Source of the DNA: Prolixibacteraceae bacterium
GTDB lineage: Bacteria > Bacteroidota > Bacteroidia > Bacteroidales > Prolixibacteraceae
Direction of reading: 5' to 3'
Length of the DNA: 36,845 bases
Assembly: GCA_018648265.1 (NCBI GenBank)
Contig: JABGRN010000052.1
Location: 1-36,845, forward strand
Both the position numbers and the translations under genes were made by a program. Position 1 is the stretch's first letter. Every line of letters starts with the position of its first letter. Below the pieces are notes generated by a model, which was not told where the DNA came from, ran no database searches, and saw nothing but the letters and a program-made list of their open reading frames with translations. Below are positions 25,039 through 35,200 of the stretch, piece by piece.

Positions 25039-26922
25039 ATGAAAAAATCAAAGCTTAAATTTCTAAATTCACTTTCTCAATTGTTATTATTCGTGTTTCT
25101 GTTGTTTTTTTTATACTCGTGCAGCAATAGACCAAAATATAATATTCAAGGTGAACTTAAAAAATGGCATAAAATAGAATTGGTTTTTGACGGTCCTTAT
25201 AGTAGTGAGTTAGATAGTATTAACCCTTTTCTAAATTACAGGCTGGATGTTTCATTTACCAATAACGGACAAACCTTTGTTGTGCCTGGATTTTATGCTG
25301 CCGATGGAAATGCAGCCGAAACTAGCGAGGTGTCAGGGAATAAATGGATGGTAAGGTTTACACCAAACCAAATTGGAGAATGGAAATTTAATGTCTCATT
25401 TAAACAGGGAAATAAAATTGCTGTGGCTAAAGATATTACCAGCGCAGAAAGCGCGGTTTATTTCGATGGTTTAAAAGGTAGTCTCACTATAGTTGAATCT
25501 GATAAAACAGGGATTGACAACAGGGCAAACGGTAGATTGAATTATGTTGGAGAGCCCTATCTTAAATATGAGGAATCGGAGAAATACTTTATCAAAGTAG
25601 GCGTTGATGCACCGGAAAATTTATTGGCTTTTAGCGATTTTGACGCTCCCTCAAATGTTTTTGATTTGCTAAAAAAATGGGGCCCTCATCAAAAAGATTT
25701 TAATAAAGATGCCAGAGAATTTTTATGGAAGGGAGAAAAAGGGAAAAATTTGTTTGGGGCAATCAATTACCTCGCTTCCGAAGAACTGAATGTTTTTTCG
25801 TTCCTAACATTTAATGTTGATGGCGATGATAGAAATGTTTTTCCTTATTTGTTAAAAGTTTCAGACGCTGAATATGTTGAATACGCCAATGTTAAAAAGA
25901 ACCGGGAAGCATGGCAAACAATGTTTTACAAAACCCGTTTTGATGTTTCGAAATTAGAACAATGGGAACGTATTTTTGAGTATGCGGAGACAAAAGGAAT
26001 GTTCCTGCACTTTAAAACCCATGAAACTGAAACTGACCATTTAATGGATAACGGTGAGTTCGGGGTCGAGGGTAAATTATATTATCGTGAACTCATTGCC
26101 CGCTTTGGTCATCATCTGGCATTGAACTGGAATTTAGGTGAAGAAAATAATCAACCCATTGATGTAGTAAAAAAAGTTGCCAATTATGTTGCAGAACTTG
26201 ATCCTTACAAGCACCATTTAGTAATTCATACTTTTCCTAACAAAGATGATCGTTATGCTGAACTAATTGGAGAACAATCACCGTTAACCGGAGCATCATT
26301 ACAATTGAGCGATGCTGAATTTTGGGATGTACACCCAAGGGTATTAAAGTGGAGAAAGAAATCGGAAGCAAGTGGTAAATCCTGGGCACTGGCTGTTGAT
26401 GAACCTGGCAAAGCAAATATAGCCTTGCTTCCCGATGATGAAGATTTGGAACATAATTTTGCACGGTCAGGTGCTCTTTGGGGAACATTAATGGCGGGTG
26501 GATTTGGGGTAGAATGGTATTTTGGATATAATAGCCCAAATTCAGATTTGACATGTCAGGATTTTAGGAGTCGCGATTTATTTTGGGATCAAAACAGACA
26601 CGCAAAAACCTTTTTTGAAAATTACATTCCCTTTTGGAAAATGAAACCCACAGATGAACTGACAACTGATACAATTTCTTATTGTTTTTCTGAACCTGGT
26701 GAAATATACGTCGTTTATCTTCATCAGGGTATGGAAACAACTTCCCTGTTAATGGGAAACTCATTGAAAAAATATTCGGTTAAATGGTACGATCCAAGAA
26801 ATGGAGGAGGTTTAATGGATGGTACTGTAAAAAGTGTGATTGCAAATGGAACAATGGCCCTGGGAAATTCGCCAGATGAGAAAACAAACGATTGGGTTAT
26901 TTTGATTCAACATGAAAAATGA
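25039..26922 (+). CDS. DUF5060-domain TIM-barrel glycosidase lipoprotein, copy 1
   Basis: A 627-residue lipoprotein (lipobox LYSC). The N-terminal DUF5060 beta-sandwich (about 33-130) has KKWHKIELVFDGP, PGFYAADGNAAET and IGEWKFNVSF. The barrel follows, with KTHETETDHLMDNG, an acid/base candidate in LNWNLGEENNQP, and a nucleophile candidate in ALAVDEPGK. The C-terminal beta domain (KWYDPRNGGGLMDGTV) is of the collagen-binding type seen in apiosidase-like (DUF4038) proteins. The substrate is unknown. It is inserted between the dhaK-like and dhaL-like genes and is paralogous to the protein at 28769. Confidence 0.85.
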   Translation: MKKSKLKFLNSLSQLLLFVFLLFFLYSCSNRPKYNIQGELKKWHKIELVFDGPYSSELDSINPFLNYRLDVSFTNNGQTFVVPGFYAADGNAAETSEVSGNKWMVRFTPNQIGEWKFNVSFKQGNKIAVAKDITSAESAVYFDGLKGSLTIVESDKTGIDNRANGRLNYVGEPYLKYEESEKYFIKVGVDAPENLLAFSDFDAPSNVFDLLKKWGPHQKDFNKDAREFLWKGEKGKNLFGAINYLASEELNVFSFLTFNVDGDDRNVFPYLLKVSDAEYVEYANVKKNREAWQTMFYKTRFDVSKLEQWERIFEYAETKGMFLHFKTHETETDHLMDNGEFGVEGKLYYRELIARFGHHLALNWNLGEENNQPIDVVKKVANYVAELDPYKHHLVIHTFPNKDDRYAELIGEQSPLTGASLQLSDAEFWDVHPRVLKWRKKSEASGKSWALAVDEPGKANIALLPDDEDLEHNFARSGALWGTLMAGGFGVEWYFGYNSPNSDLTCQDFRSRDLFWDQNRHAKTFFENYIPFWKMKPTDELTTDTISYCFSEPGEIYVVYLHQGMETTSLLMGNSLKKYSVKWYDPRNGGGLMDGTVKSVIANGTMALGNSPDEKTNDWVILIQHEK

Positions 26923-26995
26923 ACTGTAAAACTCAAGTTAAAGGTAATTTGAAATAATACGTTTTTAAACTATTATTGAAAATATCCATTGGAAT

Positions 26996-27640
26996 ATGAA
27001 GAAGTTTACAAATATTGAAGGAGCGATTATCATCGACAAAATGATTCTGATCATTCAGGAGAACAAACAGTACTTAAGTGATATCGACGGATTAATTGGC
27101 GATGGCGACCACGGAATAAATATGAATAAAGGATTTACAATGTGTCGCGAAGAATTGGATAAGAATCCCGGCGATTTAGCGCATTCTGCAAAAGCTCTTG
27201 CAAAAATATTAATTATGAAAATTGGTGGTTCCATGGGGCCACTTTACGGGAAATTGTACCGTGGTTTCGCAAAGGAACTAGCGGGTAACGAAGAAATTGG
27301 ATTAATTGAAATGGGGGCAGCCTTAGAAGGAATGCTTGCTTCTATACAATCTATTTCCACCGCAAAACCGGGGGATAAAACTTTAATGGACACTTTGGTT
27401 CCGGCAGTTGAAGCATTTAAAAGGGCCATTTCTGAAGGACAAAATTTTGTCGGTGCGCTGGAAGAAATGAAATCGGCAGCAAAATCCGGTCGCGATTCAA
27501 CTAAAAACATGGTTGCGCAACTTGGACGCGCTAGTCGTTTAGGCGAACGCGCTCGTGGAGTACTAGATCCCGGTGCAACATCTTGTTGTCTTTTACTGGA
27601 AACATTGGCTGATACAGCAATAGAATTATTAAGAAAATAA
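26996..27640 (+). CDS. Dihydroxyacetone kinase-like subunit L (ATP-binding DhaL)
   Basis: A 214-residue all-helical phosphoryl-donor subunit. The metal-chelating aspartates lie in DIDGLIGDGDHGINMN (D31, D36, D38), and the nucleotide lid region is KIGGSMGPLYG. A further conserved GDKTLMDTLVPAVEAF and a DPGATS segment close the fold. The set of motifs is complete, so the subunit should be active. No PTS-type DhaM is present, so ATP is the likely donor. Its partner is the DhaK-like protein at 23972. Separation by a glycosidase gene is unusual, since the two are normally adjacent or fused. Confidence 0.9.
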   Translation: MKKFTNIEGAIIIDKMILIIQENKQYLSDIDGLIGDGDHGINMNKGFTMCREELDKNPGDLAHSAKALAKILIMKIGGSMGPLYGKLYRGFAKELAGNEEIGLIEMGAALEGMLASIQSISTAKPGDKTLMDTLVPAVEAFKRAISEGQNFVGALEEMKSAAKSGRDSTKNMVAQLGRASRLGERARGVLDPGATSCCLLLETLADTAIELLRK

Positions 27641-27723
27641 ATCAAAAATTTTGCTAAGACACAAAAAAAATGATTATTAAAACTTGGCGTCTCAGTGACT
27701 TTGCAAGAAATAAAATAAAAAAA

Positions 27724-28692
27724 ATGTCAGATTTAAAACAAGGTGTAATTATCGGTTTCCTAGGAAAAACTCAGGATCGTTTTTCAGAATATCAACGTCC
27801 GGTAACTACAGAAGAAAAGTTGGAATTCGTTTCAAAAATCGATGGCTTTACTGGCGTTGAAATGGTTTTTCCTTACGAAAATGGAACACCGGAAGAAACT
27901 AAAATGTGGATGGCAAAATATGGTTTGGAGTTTGCCGCGATTAATGTAAACATCAAAAAAGAAACAGAATGGGTTCCAGGTGCACTTTCCCGCCCCGATA
28001 AAGGAATTCGCGACCGTGCAGTTGCAATGATTAAGAAAGCAAAAGATTTCGCCAAAGCCGTCGGTGCACCACATGTTACATGTTGTCCCCTGAGCGATGG
28101 TTATGATGTGCTTTTTCAGATAAATTACAAAACCGCCTGGAATTACATGGTAGAAACTATTGCAGAGGCTGCAGATTATCTTCCTGAAGTACCAATATTT
28201 ATCGAGCCAAAATATTCTGAAACACGCGTACATTGCCAGATTGATTCTACTGCAAAAGGATTGTTATTGCTAAAAGACATTCAATGCAAAAATACCGGGA
28301 TTACAATCGATATGGGGCATTCTTTGCAAAGTCAGGAAAATCCGGCACAGGCACTTTCACTAATTTACGAAAGTGGTTACGATGCCTATATTCATACAAA
28401 CGATAACGACACAAAAGCCGACTGGGATTTAGTTGGAGCAAGCCGCCATTTTCTTCATTATATTGAAATGATGTTTTGGGCACAGGAATACGGTTACGAT
28501 AAATATTTTACTACCGATGCTTCACCTCGTATTTTCGATGTATTAGATTTTTTTAATCGACATTCAGAAATTACACAAGGAGCCTACAAATTGGCCAAAA
28601 CCTTAAATCGCGGGCAAATTATGGAAATGATGCGCACTGAAGATTATAATGGTTTGATGAAGATGGTAAACAAAAAAATATATCGAATTTGA
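27724..28692 (+). CDS. Second sugar isomerase/epimerase, TIM barrel
   Basis: A 322-residue xylose-isomerase-like TIM-barrel protein, distinct from the one at 22551. I begin at the ATG at 27724 (MSDLKQGVIIGFLGK); the longer in-frame start at 27670 runs through low-complexity A-rich DNA typical of intergenic spacers. Metal-ligand candidates are E161 (FIEPKYSE), D196 and H199 (TIDMGHSL), H224 (YIHTNDND) and D265 (TTDASP). That arrangement resembles metal-dependent ketose isomerases of the rhamnose isomerase/tagatose-epimerase superfamily. Its place just after the DhaL gene suggests it converts the imported aldose to the ketose that DhaK/DhaL phosphorylates. Confidence 0.85.
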   Translation: MSDLKQGVIIGFLGKTQDRFSEYQRPVTTEEKLEFVSKIDGFTGVEMVFPYENGTPEETKMWMAKYGLEFAAINVNIKKETEWVPGALSRPDKGIRDRAVAMIKKAKDFAKAVGAPHVTCCPLSDGYDVLFQINYKTAWNYMVETIAEAADYLPEVPIFIEPKYSETRVHCQIDSTAKGLLLLKDIQCKNTGITIDMGHSLQSQENPAQALSLIYESGYDAYIHTNDNDTKADWDLVGASRHFLHYIEMMFWAQEYGYDKYFTTDASPRIFDVLDFFNRHSEITQGAYKLAKTLNRGQIMEMMRTEDYNGLMKMVNKKIYRI

Positions 28693-28768
28693 CAAAATCC
28701 TATTTTTAGAATACAAAATTATCGAAATTGAATTTTGAAATATTGATACATTAAATCTTTAACGAATC

Positions 28769-30595
28769 ATGAAACACTTAATCTACCTGTTTATTGCAGC
28801 ACTATTATTTTCGTGCCAAACCGAAATCAAACAAGAAGTAAAAGTTGAAGGGGAACTTCAGAAATGGCATAAAGTAACCCTTGTTTTAAATGGTCCTGAA
28901 ACTTCGGAGTGGGCAAAAGAAAACCCGTTTTTGGATTATAAACTTGAGGCTACTTTTACAAAAGGAAATAAATCTTTTACCGTTCCCGGTTATTTTGCCG
29001 CCGATGGAAATGCTGGCGAAACTTCAGCCGATGAAGGAAATGTTTGGAAAGTGCATTTCAGACCCGATGAAGTTGGAACATGGAACTACAAAATTTCATT
29101 TAAAAAAGGAAAAAATATTGTTGTAATCGATGAAAAAGATTTAGGAGATTCGCTTGAACTGGATGGCAGTGAAGGATCGATTGAAGTGACAGAATCTGAT
29201 AAAACAGGTGATGACTTTCGTGCAAATGGAAGAATTATTAATGGGAATAAAGGTTATTTTAAGTTCCAGGGAACTGATAATATTTGGATAAAAAATGGTG
29301 CCGATAGTCCCGAAAATTTCCTTGCTTATCATGAATTTGATCAGACCACACGTTTCACTTTGAAAAAAGTAATTCGCGAAGGAGAAGCTAATCCAGATGA
29401 TGGTTTGCATAAATATGAACCTCACATTGCCGATTGGCAAGAAGGAAATCCGACCTGGCAAAACGGCAAAGGAAAAGGTATAATTGGAGCCATAAATTAT
29501 TTGAAGTCAGTAGGTGTAAATTCTGTTTACATGCTTACAATGAATATTATTGGAGATGGGAAGGATGTTTGGCCATACAACGATTATAACGAACGTTACC
29601 GTTTCGATTGCAGCAAATTAGATCAGTGGGAAGTTGTATTTGATTACATGGAGCAAAACGGGGTGATGAATCATTTTGTATTACAGGAAACTGAAAATGA
29701 ATGTTTGCTTGATCAGGGTCATACCGGTGTTCAGAGGAAAGTTTATTTACGTGAATTGGTGGCTCGTTTTGGGCATCATTTGGCAGTTACTTATAATTTG
29801 GGTGAAGAAAATGGTCCTGCAAATTGGACTCCAATTGGCCAAACCGACCAACAACGAAAAGACATGGCAACATATTTAAAAGAAGTAAATCCATATCCTT
29901 GCTTTGTAGTCCTTCATACACATTCTGGCGATGATGGGCAGGATAAAACATTAAACCCACTGCTGGGTTTTGAAAACCTCGATGGCCCTTCGTTGCAAAT
30001 AGGGCGGGCAGATAATGTCCACAAAAGGGTTAAAAAATGGATAGCCGAATCAAAGTCCGCCGGCAAACAATGGGTAGTGAATTTTGATGAATTGGGACCG
30101 GCAAATAAGGGAGTCATGCCAGATTCCTTCGATGCCCTTCACGATACAATAAGGCATCACGCACTGTGGGGAACGCTAATGGCAGGCGGTGCAGGTGTTG
30201 AATGGTATTTTGGTTATCGTTTCCCGCACAACGACTTGGGTTTGGAAGATTTCAGAAGTCGCGATAATTGGTTTAAACAATCAACAATCGCTACACAATT
30301 TGTAAATCAGTTTCCGTTGGAAGAAATGTCAAGCGTGGACGAGTTGATAAATGTAAAGGATGCGTATTGTCTTACAAATCAAAAGGACATTTACATTGTA
30401 TATCTTCCGGCCGGAACAAAAAATGCAAAACTCAAAATTAATTCAAAAAAAGCACTTTCAGTAAAGTGGCTTAATCCTCGTGATGGTGGAGAATTAAAAG
30501 TTGGAAGTGTTTCATCAATAGAAGGAACTGGAATTAGAAGTTTAGGAAATCCGCCTATAGATTCAGAAAAAGATTGGGTGGTATTAGTTAAGTAA
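28769..30595 (+). CDS. DUF5060-domain TIM-barrel glycosidase lipoprotein, copy 2
   Basis: A 608-residue lipoprotein (lipobox LFSC, Cys16), paralogous to 25039-26922 over its full length. DUF5060 spans about 27-125 (QKWHKVTLVLNGP, PGYFAADGNAGET, VGTWNYKISF). The barrel includes NHFVLQETENECLLDQG, the acid/base candidate E346 or E347 in TYNLGEENGP, and the nucleophile candidate E441 in VVNFDELGPAN. The last domain has VKWLNPRDGGELKVGSV. Both copies keep the same two candidate catalytic glutamate regions, so both are probably active. It is the last gene of the catabolic block. Reported functions of DUF5060 proteins are too few for me to name a substrate. Confidence 0.85.
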   Translation: MKHLIYLFIAALLFSCQTEIKQEVKVEGELQKWHKVTLVLNGPETSEWAKENPFLDYKLEATFTKGNKSFTVPGYFAADGNAGETSADEGNVWKVHFRPDEVGTWNYKISFKKGKNIVVIDEKDLGDSLELDGSEGSIEVTESDKTGDDFRANGRIINGNKGYFKFQGTDNIWIKNGADSPENFLAYHEFDQTTRFTLKKVIREGEANPDDGLHKYEPHIADWQEGNPTWQNGKGKGIIGAINYLKSVGVNSVYMLTMNIIGDGKDVWPYNDYNERYRFDCSKLDQWEVVFDYMEQNGVMNHFVLQETENECLLDQGHTGVQRKVYLRELVARFGHHLAVTYNLGEENGPANWTPIGQTDQQRKDMATYLKEVNPYPCFVVLHTHSGDDGQDKTLNPLLGFENLDGPSLQIGRADNVHKRVKKWIAESKSAGKQWVVNFDELGPANKGVMPDSFDALHDTIRHHALWGTLMAGGAGVEWYFGYRFPHNDLGLEDFRSRDNWFKQSTIATQFVNQFPLEEMSSVDELINVKDAYCLTNQKDIYIVYLPAGTKNAKLKINSKKALSVKWLNPRDGGELKVGSVSSIEGTGIRSLGNPPIDSEKDWVVLVK

Positions 30596-30613
30596 AAAAA
30601 AATTAAATATTGA

Positions 30614-30808
30614 AAGGCCTTTTCAATTAAAAAAGCAATTACTGAAGAAGGAAATCCAAATGTAAAAACCATGGAATTCGAAAATCTCAATCACCTATTT
30701 CAAAACTGCGAAACCGGTGCCATTTCCGAATATTCACAAATTGAAGAAACCATCGAAACAGAAGTTTTGGAAATTATGAGCGATTGGATTTGGGAAGTGG
30801 TGAAGTAA
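30614..30808 (+). pseudogene. C-terminal remnant of an alpha/beta hydrolase
   Basis: This lies in the 350-base gap before the NRAMP-like gene. From after a TGA (30611-30613) to TAA 30806-30808 a frame stays open for 64 codons. It reads IKKAITEEGNPNVKTMEFEN, then LNHLFQNCETGAISEYSQIE, then VLEIMSDWIWEV. This is the C-terminal end of alpha/beta-fold serine hydrolases of the type with LNHLFQ (catalytic His), TG-SEY-QIEET and EVLEIMSDWI. The nucleophile region is gone, so this is a decayed gene. The remainder of the gap (30809-30945) shows only the promoter box listed separately. Confidence 0.7.
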
Positions 30809-30917
30809 ATTAGTTCTTTTATCTAATGTGTTCTATGTGTCTAATGTGGTTACTATTTTTTTGAACCACATAGCCACAGTAGATCACAATAGAATATTAA
30901 ATTCTGTCAGCAATTCT

Positions 30918-30925
30918 TATATTTG
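30918..30925 (+). promoter_or_regulatory. -7 box upstream of the NRAMP-like gene
   Basis: TATATTTG matches TAnnTTTG; the predicted start near 30932 gives a 14-base leader to the ATG at 30946. No clear -33 TTTG is seen. Confidence 0.4.
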
Positions 30926-30945
30926 ATGGATTTCAATACTATTTT

Positions 30946-32259
30946 ATGTCAGTAAAAAAACGAATCCTAAATATTCTTTTCTGGTCGGTGGTTTCAGCAG
31001 CTTTTATAGGACCCGGAACAATTACAACAGCGGCAAAATCTGGTGCCGCATTTGGAACTGAACTACTTTGGGCACTGGTGTTTTCAACATTTGCCTGCCT
31101 ATTATTACAGGAAGCGGCAGCACGATTAACAATCATTTCAGGCAAAAACCTAGGACAGGCAATTGTACAGCAATTTGAAAAAAGTAAATCGAAACTATTG
31201 GTTTTAGTTCTGGTTTTAGGTGCAATTGTATTAGGAGCAGCTGCCTACGAAATGGGAAATTTGCTTGGCGCAGTTGCCGGATTTCGCCTCATTTTTAATG
31301 TTCCTCCATATATTTTAGTTTTAATTATTGGAGCTGTTTCAGCAATAATATTGAATATTCCCTCGCTAAAAATTATCGCAACAATTATGGGACTAGTGGT
31401 TGTTTTAATGGGACTTGGATTTTTAATTACCGCTTTTTTGGTGCAACCTTCTTTTTCCGAAATTGCAAAAGGAGCTTTTATTCCCCGAATTCCATCATCA
31501 GCAAATGCAGGAATTCTGGTTCTCGGATTAATAGGAACTACTATTGTTCCTTACAACCTTTTTCTCGGTTCCGGCATTTCAAACAAAAACCAATCGGTAA
31601 AAGAAATGCGTTTTGGTTTGGTCGTGGCAATTTTATTGGGCGGTTTGTTTTCCATGGCAGTTTTAATTGTCGGGACAACGGTGGTAACAGAATTTTCGTT
31701 CGATGAACTTGCTTTGGCACTGCAAGAAAAGATTGGTCCTTCAGGAAAATATTTATTAGGATTTGGTTTGTTTGCCGCCGGTTTTACTTCTGCTGTTACC
31801 GCTCCCCTTGCAGCAGCAATTACCATTAAAAGTTTGTTTGGAAATAAAAATCCCGAAAAATGGAAACCTGATTCTATCAATTACAAATTAGGATGGATTT
31901 TCGTTCTGATAACCGGAGTTGGTTTCGCAATTGGAAATGTAAAACCAATTCCAGCAATTATTTTGGCACAGGCGCTAAACGGATTTCTACTTCCTTTTAT
32001 TAGTATTTTTTTGTTTTTAGTTATTAATAACCGTGAGATTACAAAAAATAATACGAATCCATTTATGTTGAATATTGCAATGATTTTTGTGATTTTCGTG
32101 ACACTTGTTCTAGGACTAAATAGTGCGAGCAAAGCGTTTTTCTCTACTTTCTTTCAAGGAGTTGCACCCGAAAACACATTAATTGGGATTACTTTAATAG
32201 CACTTTTTTTATCGATTTTTGTTTGGGTGAAAGCAAAAAAACCTTCAAAAAATATTTAA
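30946..32259 (+). CDS. NRAMP-fold transporter without the usual metal ligands (YcsG-like)
   Basis: A 437-residue inner-membrane protein with about 11 membrane helices and clear NRAMP-family similarity (LLWALVFSTFACLLLQ, then GKNLGQAI). In metal-transporting NRAMPs the first helix carries DPGN and the sixth MPHN; here they read GPGT (residues 22-25) and VPYN (201-204). The Asp, Asn and Met that bind the metal are therefore replaced by Gly, Thr and Val. Its TAA is followed at once by the ATG of the 5-oxoprolinase (zero gap). NRAMP-like YcsG of Bacillus lies in the operon of the PxpABC-type oxoprolinase. I infer an organic substrate, possibly 5-oxoproline, rather than Mn or Fe. Confidence 0.9.
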   Translation: MSVKKRILNILFWSVVSAAFIGPGTITTAAKSGAAFGTELLWALVFSTFACLLLQEAAARLTIISGKNLGQAIVQQFEKSKSKLLVLVLVLGAIVLGAAAYEMGNLLGAVAGFRLIFNVPPYILVLIIGAVSAIILNIPSLKIIATIMGLVVVLMGLGFLITAFLVQPSFSEIAKGAFIPRIPSSANAGILVLGLIGTTIVPYNLFLGSGISNKNQSVKEMRFGLVVAILLGGLFSMAVLIVGTTVVTEFSFDELALALQEKIGPSGKYLLGFGLFAAGFTSAVTAPLAAAITIKSLFGNKNPEKWKPDSINYKLGWIFVLITGVGFAIGNVKPIPAIILAQALNGFLLPFISIFLFLVINNREITKNNTNPFMLNIAMIFVIFVTLVLGLNSASKAFFSTFFQGVAPENTLIGITLIALFLSIFVWVKAKKPSKNI

Positions 32260-35200
32260 ATGACCGAAAAATATTTTCAGCTATTTGTGGATACCGGCGG
32301 CACTTTTACCGATTGTATTGGTATTGATGAATCAGGAAAAGAATACCGACAAAAAGTATTAAGCAGCAGCAGTTTGCGCGGTACAATTACAAAAATTATT
32401 TCTAAAAACGAAATTCAAATCTCTGATTTGTGGAATCTAAAACGCGATATTTTAAAAGGATCTTCATTCCGCCTGTTAAATACTGAAAATGCTGAATACA
32501 AAATAGATAAAATCAATATAGAATCAAAAATTATTCAATTAAACAAATCGATCCCTAAAACTCAAAATTGGGTAGGACAGAATTTCGAAATAACATCAAA
32601 CGAAGAAGCTCCTGTTTTGGGAATTCGACTTATTACTGAAACGGCTCTAAATGAAATCTTTCCTGACTTGACTTTAAAACTCGGTTCAACAAAAGGAACA
32701 AATGCACTGCTGGAAAACAAGGGAGCTAAAACACTATTTGTTGTTACCAAAGGATTTGCAGATTTATTAAAAATTGGCGACCAAACGCGCCCTGATATTT
32801 TTGCGCTGAATGTTGTAAAACCAAAACAAATTACTCACCAAATAATTGAAGTTGACGAACGAATTGATGCAAAAGGAAAGATTCTAAAATCAATTGACGC
32901 AGAAATTTTTAAAACCCAATTAAAATCAATTGACAAAAACATTATCGAATCGGTTGCAATTTCACTAATCAATTCCTACATAAACCCTGCTCATGAAAAA
33001 CAAATTGCGGAAATTTTAACTGAATCAGGATTTCAATTTATATCCACTTCAACCGAACTTTCACCGCTAATAAAAATATTAAACCGAGCAGAAACAACAG
33101 TTGTAGATTCGTATTTATCACCAATAATTCACAACTATGTAAACCGTATTTCTGAAAAAACCGGAAACCACAATTTTCAGATTATGACAAGTGCCGGGGG
33201 TTTGGTTTCGGTCAAAATATTTCACCCGAAAGATAGTTTATTGAGCGGCCCGGCAGGTGGAGTTGTAGGTGCAAAAAAAATTGGAGAGCAAAGTGGTTTC
33301 AAAAAACTAATCACTTTCGACATGGGCGGAACAAGCACCGATGTTTCGCGCATTGATGGAGAATTTGATTACCGTTACGAATTGCAGGTTGGTGACGCTA
33401 AAATTAACAGCCCGGCAATTGCCATTGAAACGGTTGCGGCGGGCGGCGGTTCAATATGTGGATTCGACGGCTACAAACTTTTTGTTGGCCCCGAAAGTGC
33501 GGGTGCTTTTCCTGGCCCGGCTTGCTACGGTGCAGGCGGTCCACTTACAATTACCGATGTAAATTTACTGCTGAACCGACTAGACACTTCACAATTTGGA
33601 ATCCCTGTTTTTAAGAATGCGGCCGAGAAAAAGCTGAAATTGCTAATTCAAAAAATTGAGAAAAAAACGAAAAATAATTATTCCTCAAAAGAAATATTAA
33701 AAGGTTTTATCGACATTGCCAACGAGATTATGGCGGGTGCAATTCGTAAAATATCCATTTCGAGGGGGTACAATCCGAAAGATTTTGCATTGGTAGCTTT
33801 TGGTGGAGCCGGAGGAATACACGCTTGCGATATTGCCGAAATACTTGGGGTTCAAACCATTATATTGCCAGAAGACGCGGGATTATTAAGTGCTTTTGGA
33901 ATAGGTAATGCCGCAGTTGAACGTTTTGCTGAACGCCAGATTTTAAAAAATTTAAAAGAAATACAAACCGAGATTTCTATTCTTTTTGATGAACTGGAAA
34001 ACGAAGCATCTGAAAAATTACTTGCCGAAGGCTTTCAAACTGAGGAAATTCAAATCAGACAGAAAATGGTTTTTCTTCGATTTAAAGGACAGGATTCAAG
34101 TCTAAAAATTCCTTTTTTAACTCCCGAAAAATTGGTTTCAGATTTTCATATTCAGTACGAAAAAATTTATGGGCACAAAGTTTCAAAGCACGAAATTGAA
34201 GTGGAAACTTTGCGTGTAATTGCTTTTGTTCAAACTAAAAACAAAAAACGTTCAATTCAAAAATCATATTCTTATTTTCCCAAGCCAAGCAGTATTTTAG
34301 AAAATAAAACTCCCGTTTTTATTCGCAAAGATTTAAATACCGGAGCCGAGTTTTCAGGACCGGCTTTATTCCCGGATAATTTTTCTACCACTTTTGTAAA
34401 ACCCGGTTGGAATCTCAAACTTGATAATTCTGGCACAGCTATTTTAATAAAAGAATCCAAAGATTTGGTTTCAACGCAACATCAAACCCGCGAAACAGAA
34501 TTGGAATTATTTACCAACCGATTTATGGCAATTGCAGAAAATATGGGTGCACTGTTGCAACGAACTTCGCTTTCGGTAAATATAAAAGAGCGGCTCGATT
34601 TTTCGTGTGCCCTGCTCGATGCCAACGGTCGCCTGGTTGCCAACGCGCCACACATTCCTGTTCATTTGGGCGGATTAGGAGTTTGCGTACAAACCTTGCT
34701 CGAAAGTTTTGATTTTAAAGAGGGAGATACCCTTGTAACCAACCATCCAAAATATGGCGGTTCACATTTACCCGATGTTACGGTTGTTACTCCCGTGTTT
34801 TATAAAAATGAACGTGTTGGCTTTGTTGTTAATCGTGCACACCATTCCGAAATTGGCGGAATCAGCCCGGGTTCGATGCCGCCAAATGCAACAAACCTGG
34901 AACAGGAAGGTGTTACAGTTTCCCCTTTTAATTTAATAAAAAAAGGAGTTGTAAACTGGGATGAGATGCGAGCTATTTTATTAAACGCGAAATATCCTAC
35001 CCGGGCCGTAGAGGAAAATTTGGCCGATTTAAATGCAGCTTTGGCAGCCAATAAAAATGGTGCAAACGCATTAATCGAATTAATTAAAAATCATGGAAAA
35101 GAAACTGTTCAAAACTATTTGAATTTGCTTCGGGAACATGCATCAACAAAAATGAAAGCCACTTTGCTGAAATTTCCGGATGGCAATTACTCCGCCATTG

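Noticed and set aside
27670-27723. N-terminal extension of the second TIM-barrel isomerase (MIIKTWRLSDFARNK...)
   Set aside because: It comes from A-rich intergenic spacer DNA; the family start fits the ATG at 27724.
30830-30900. Short repeated words (CTAATGTG, TATGTGTCTAATGTGG, CCACATAG) before the NRAMP-like gene
   Set aside because: Imperfect and short; no stable hairpin with a T tract and no recognisable operator.
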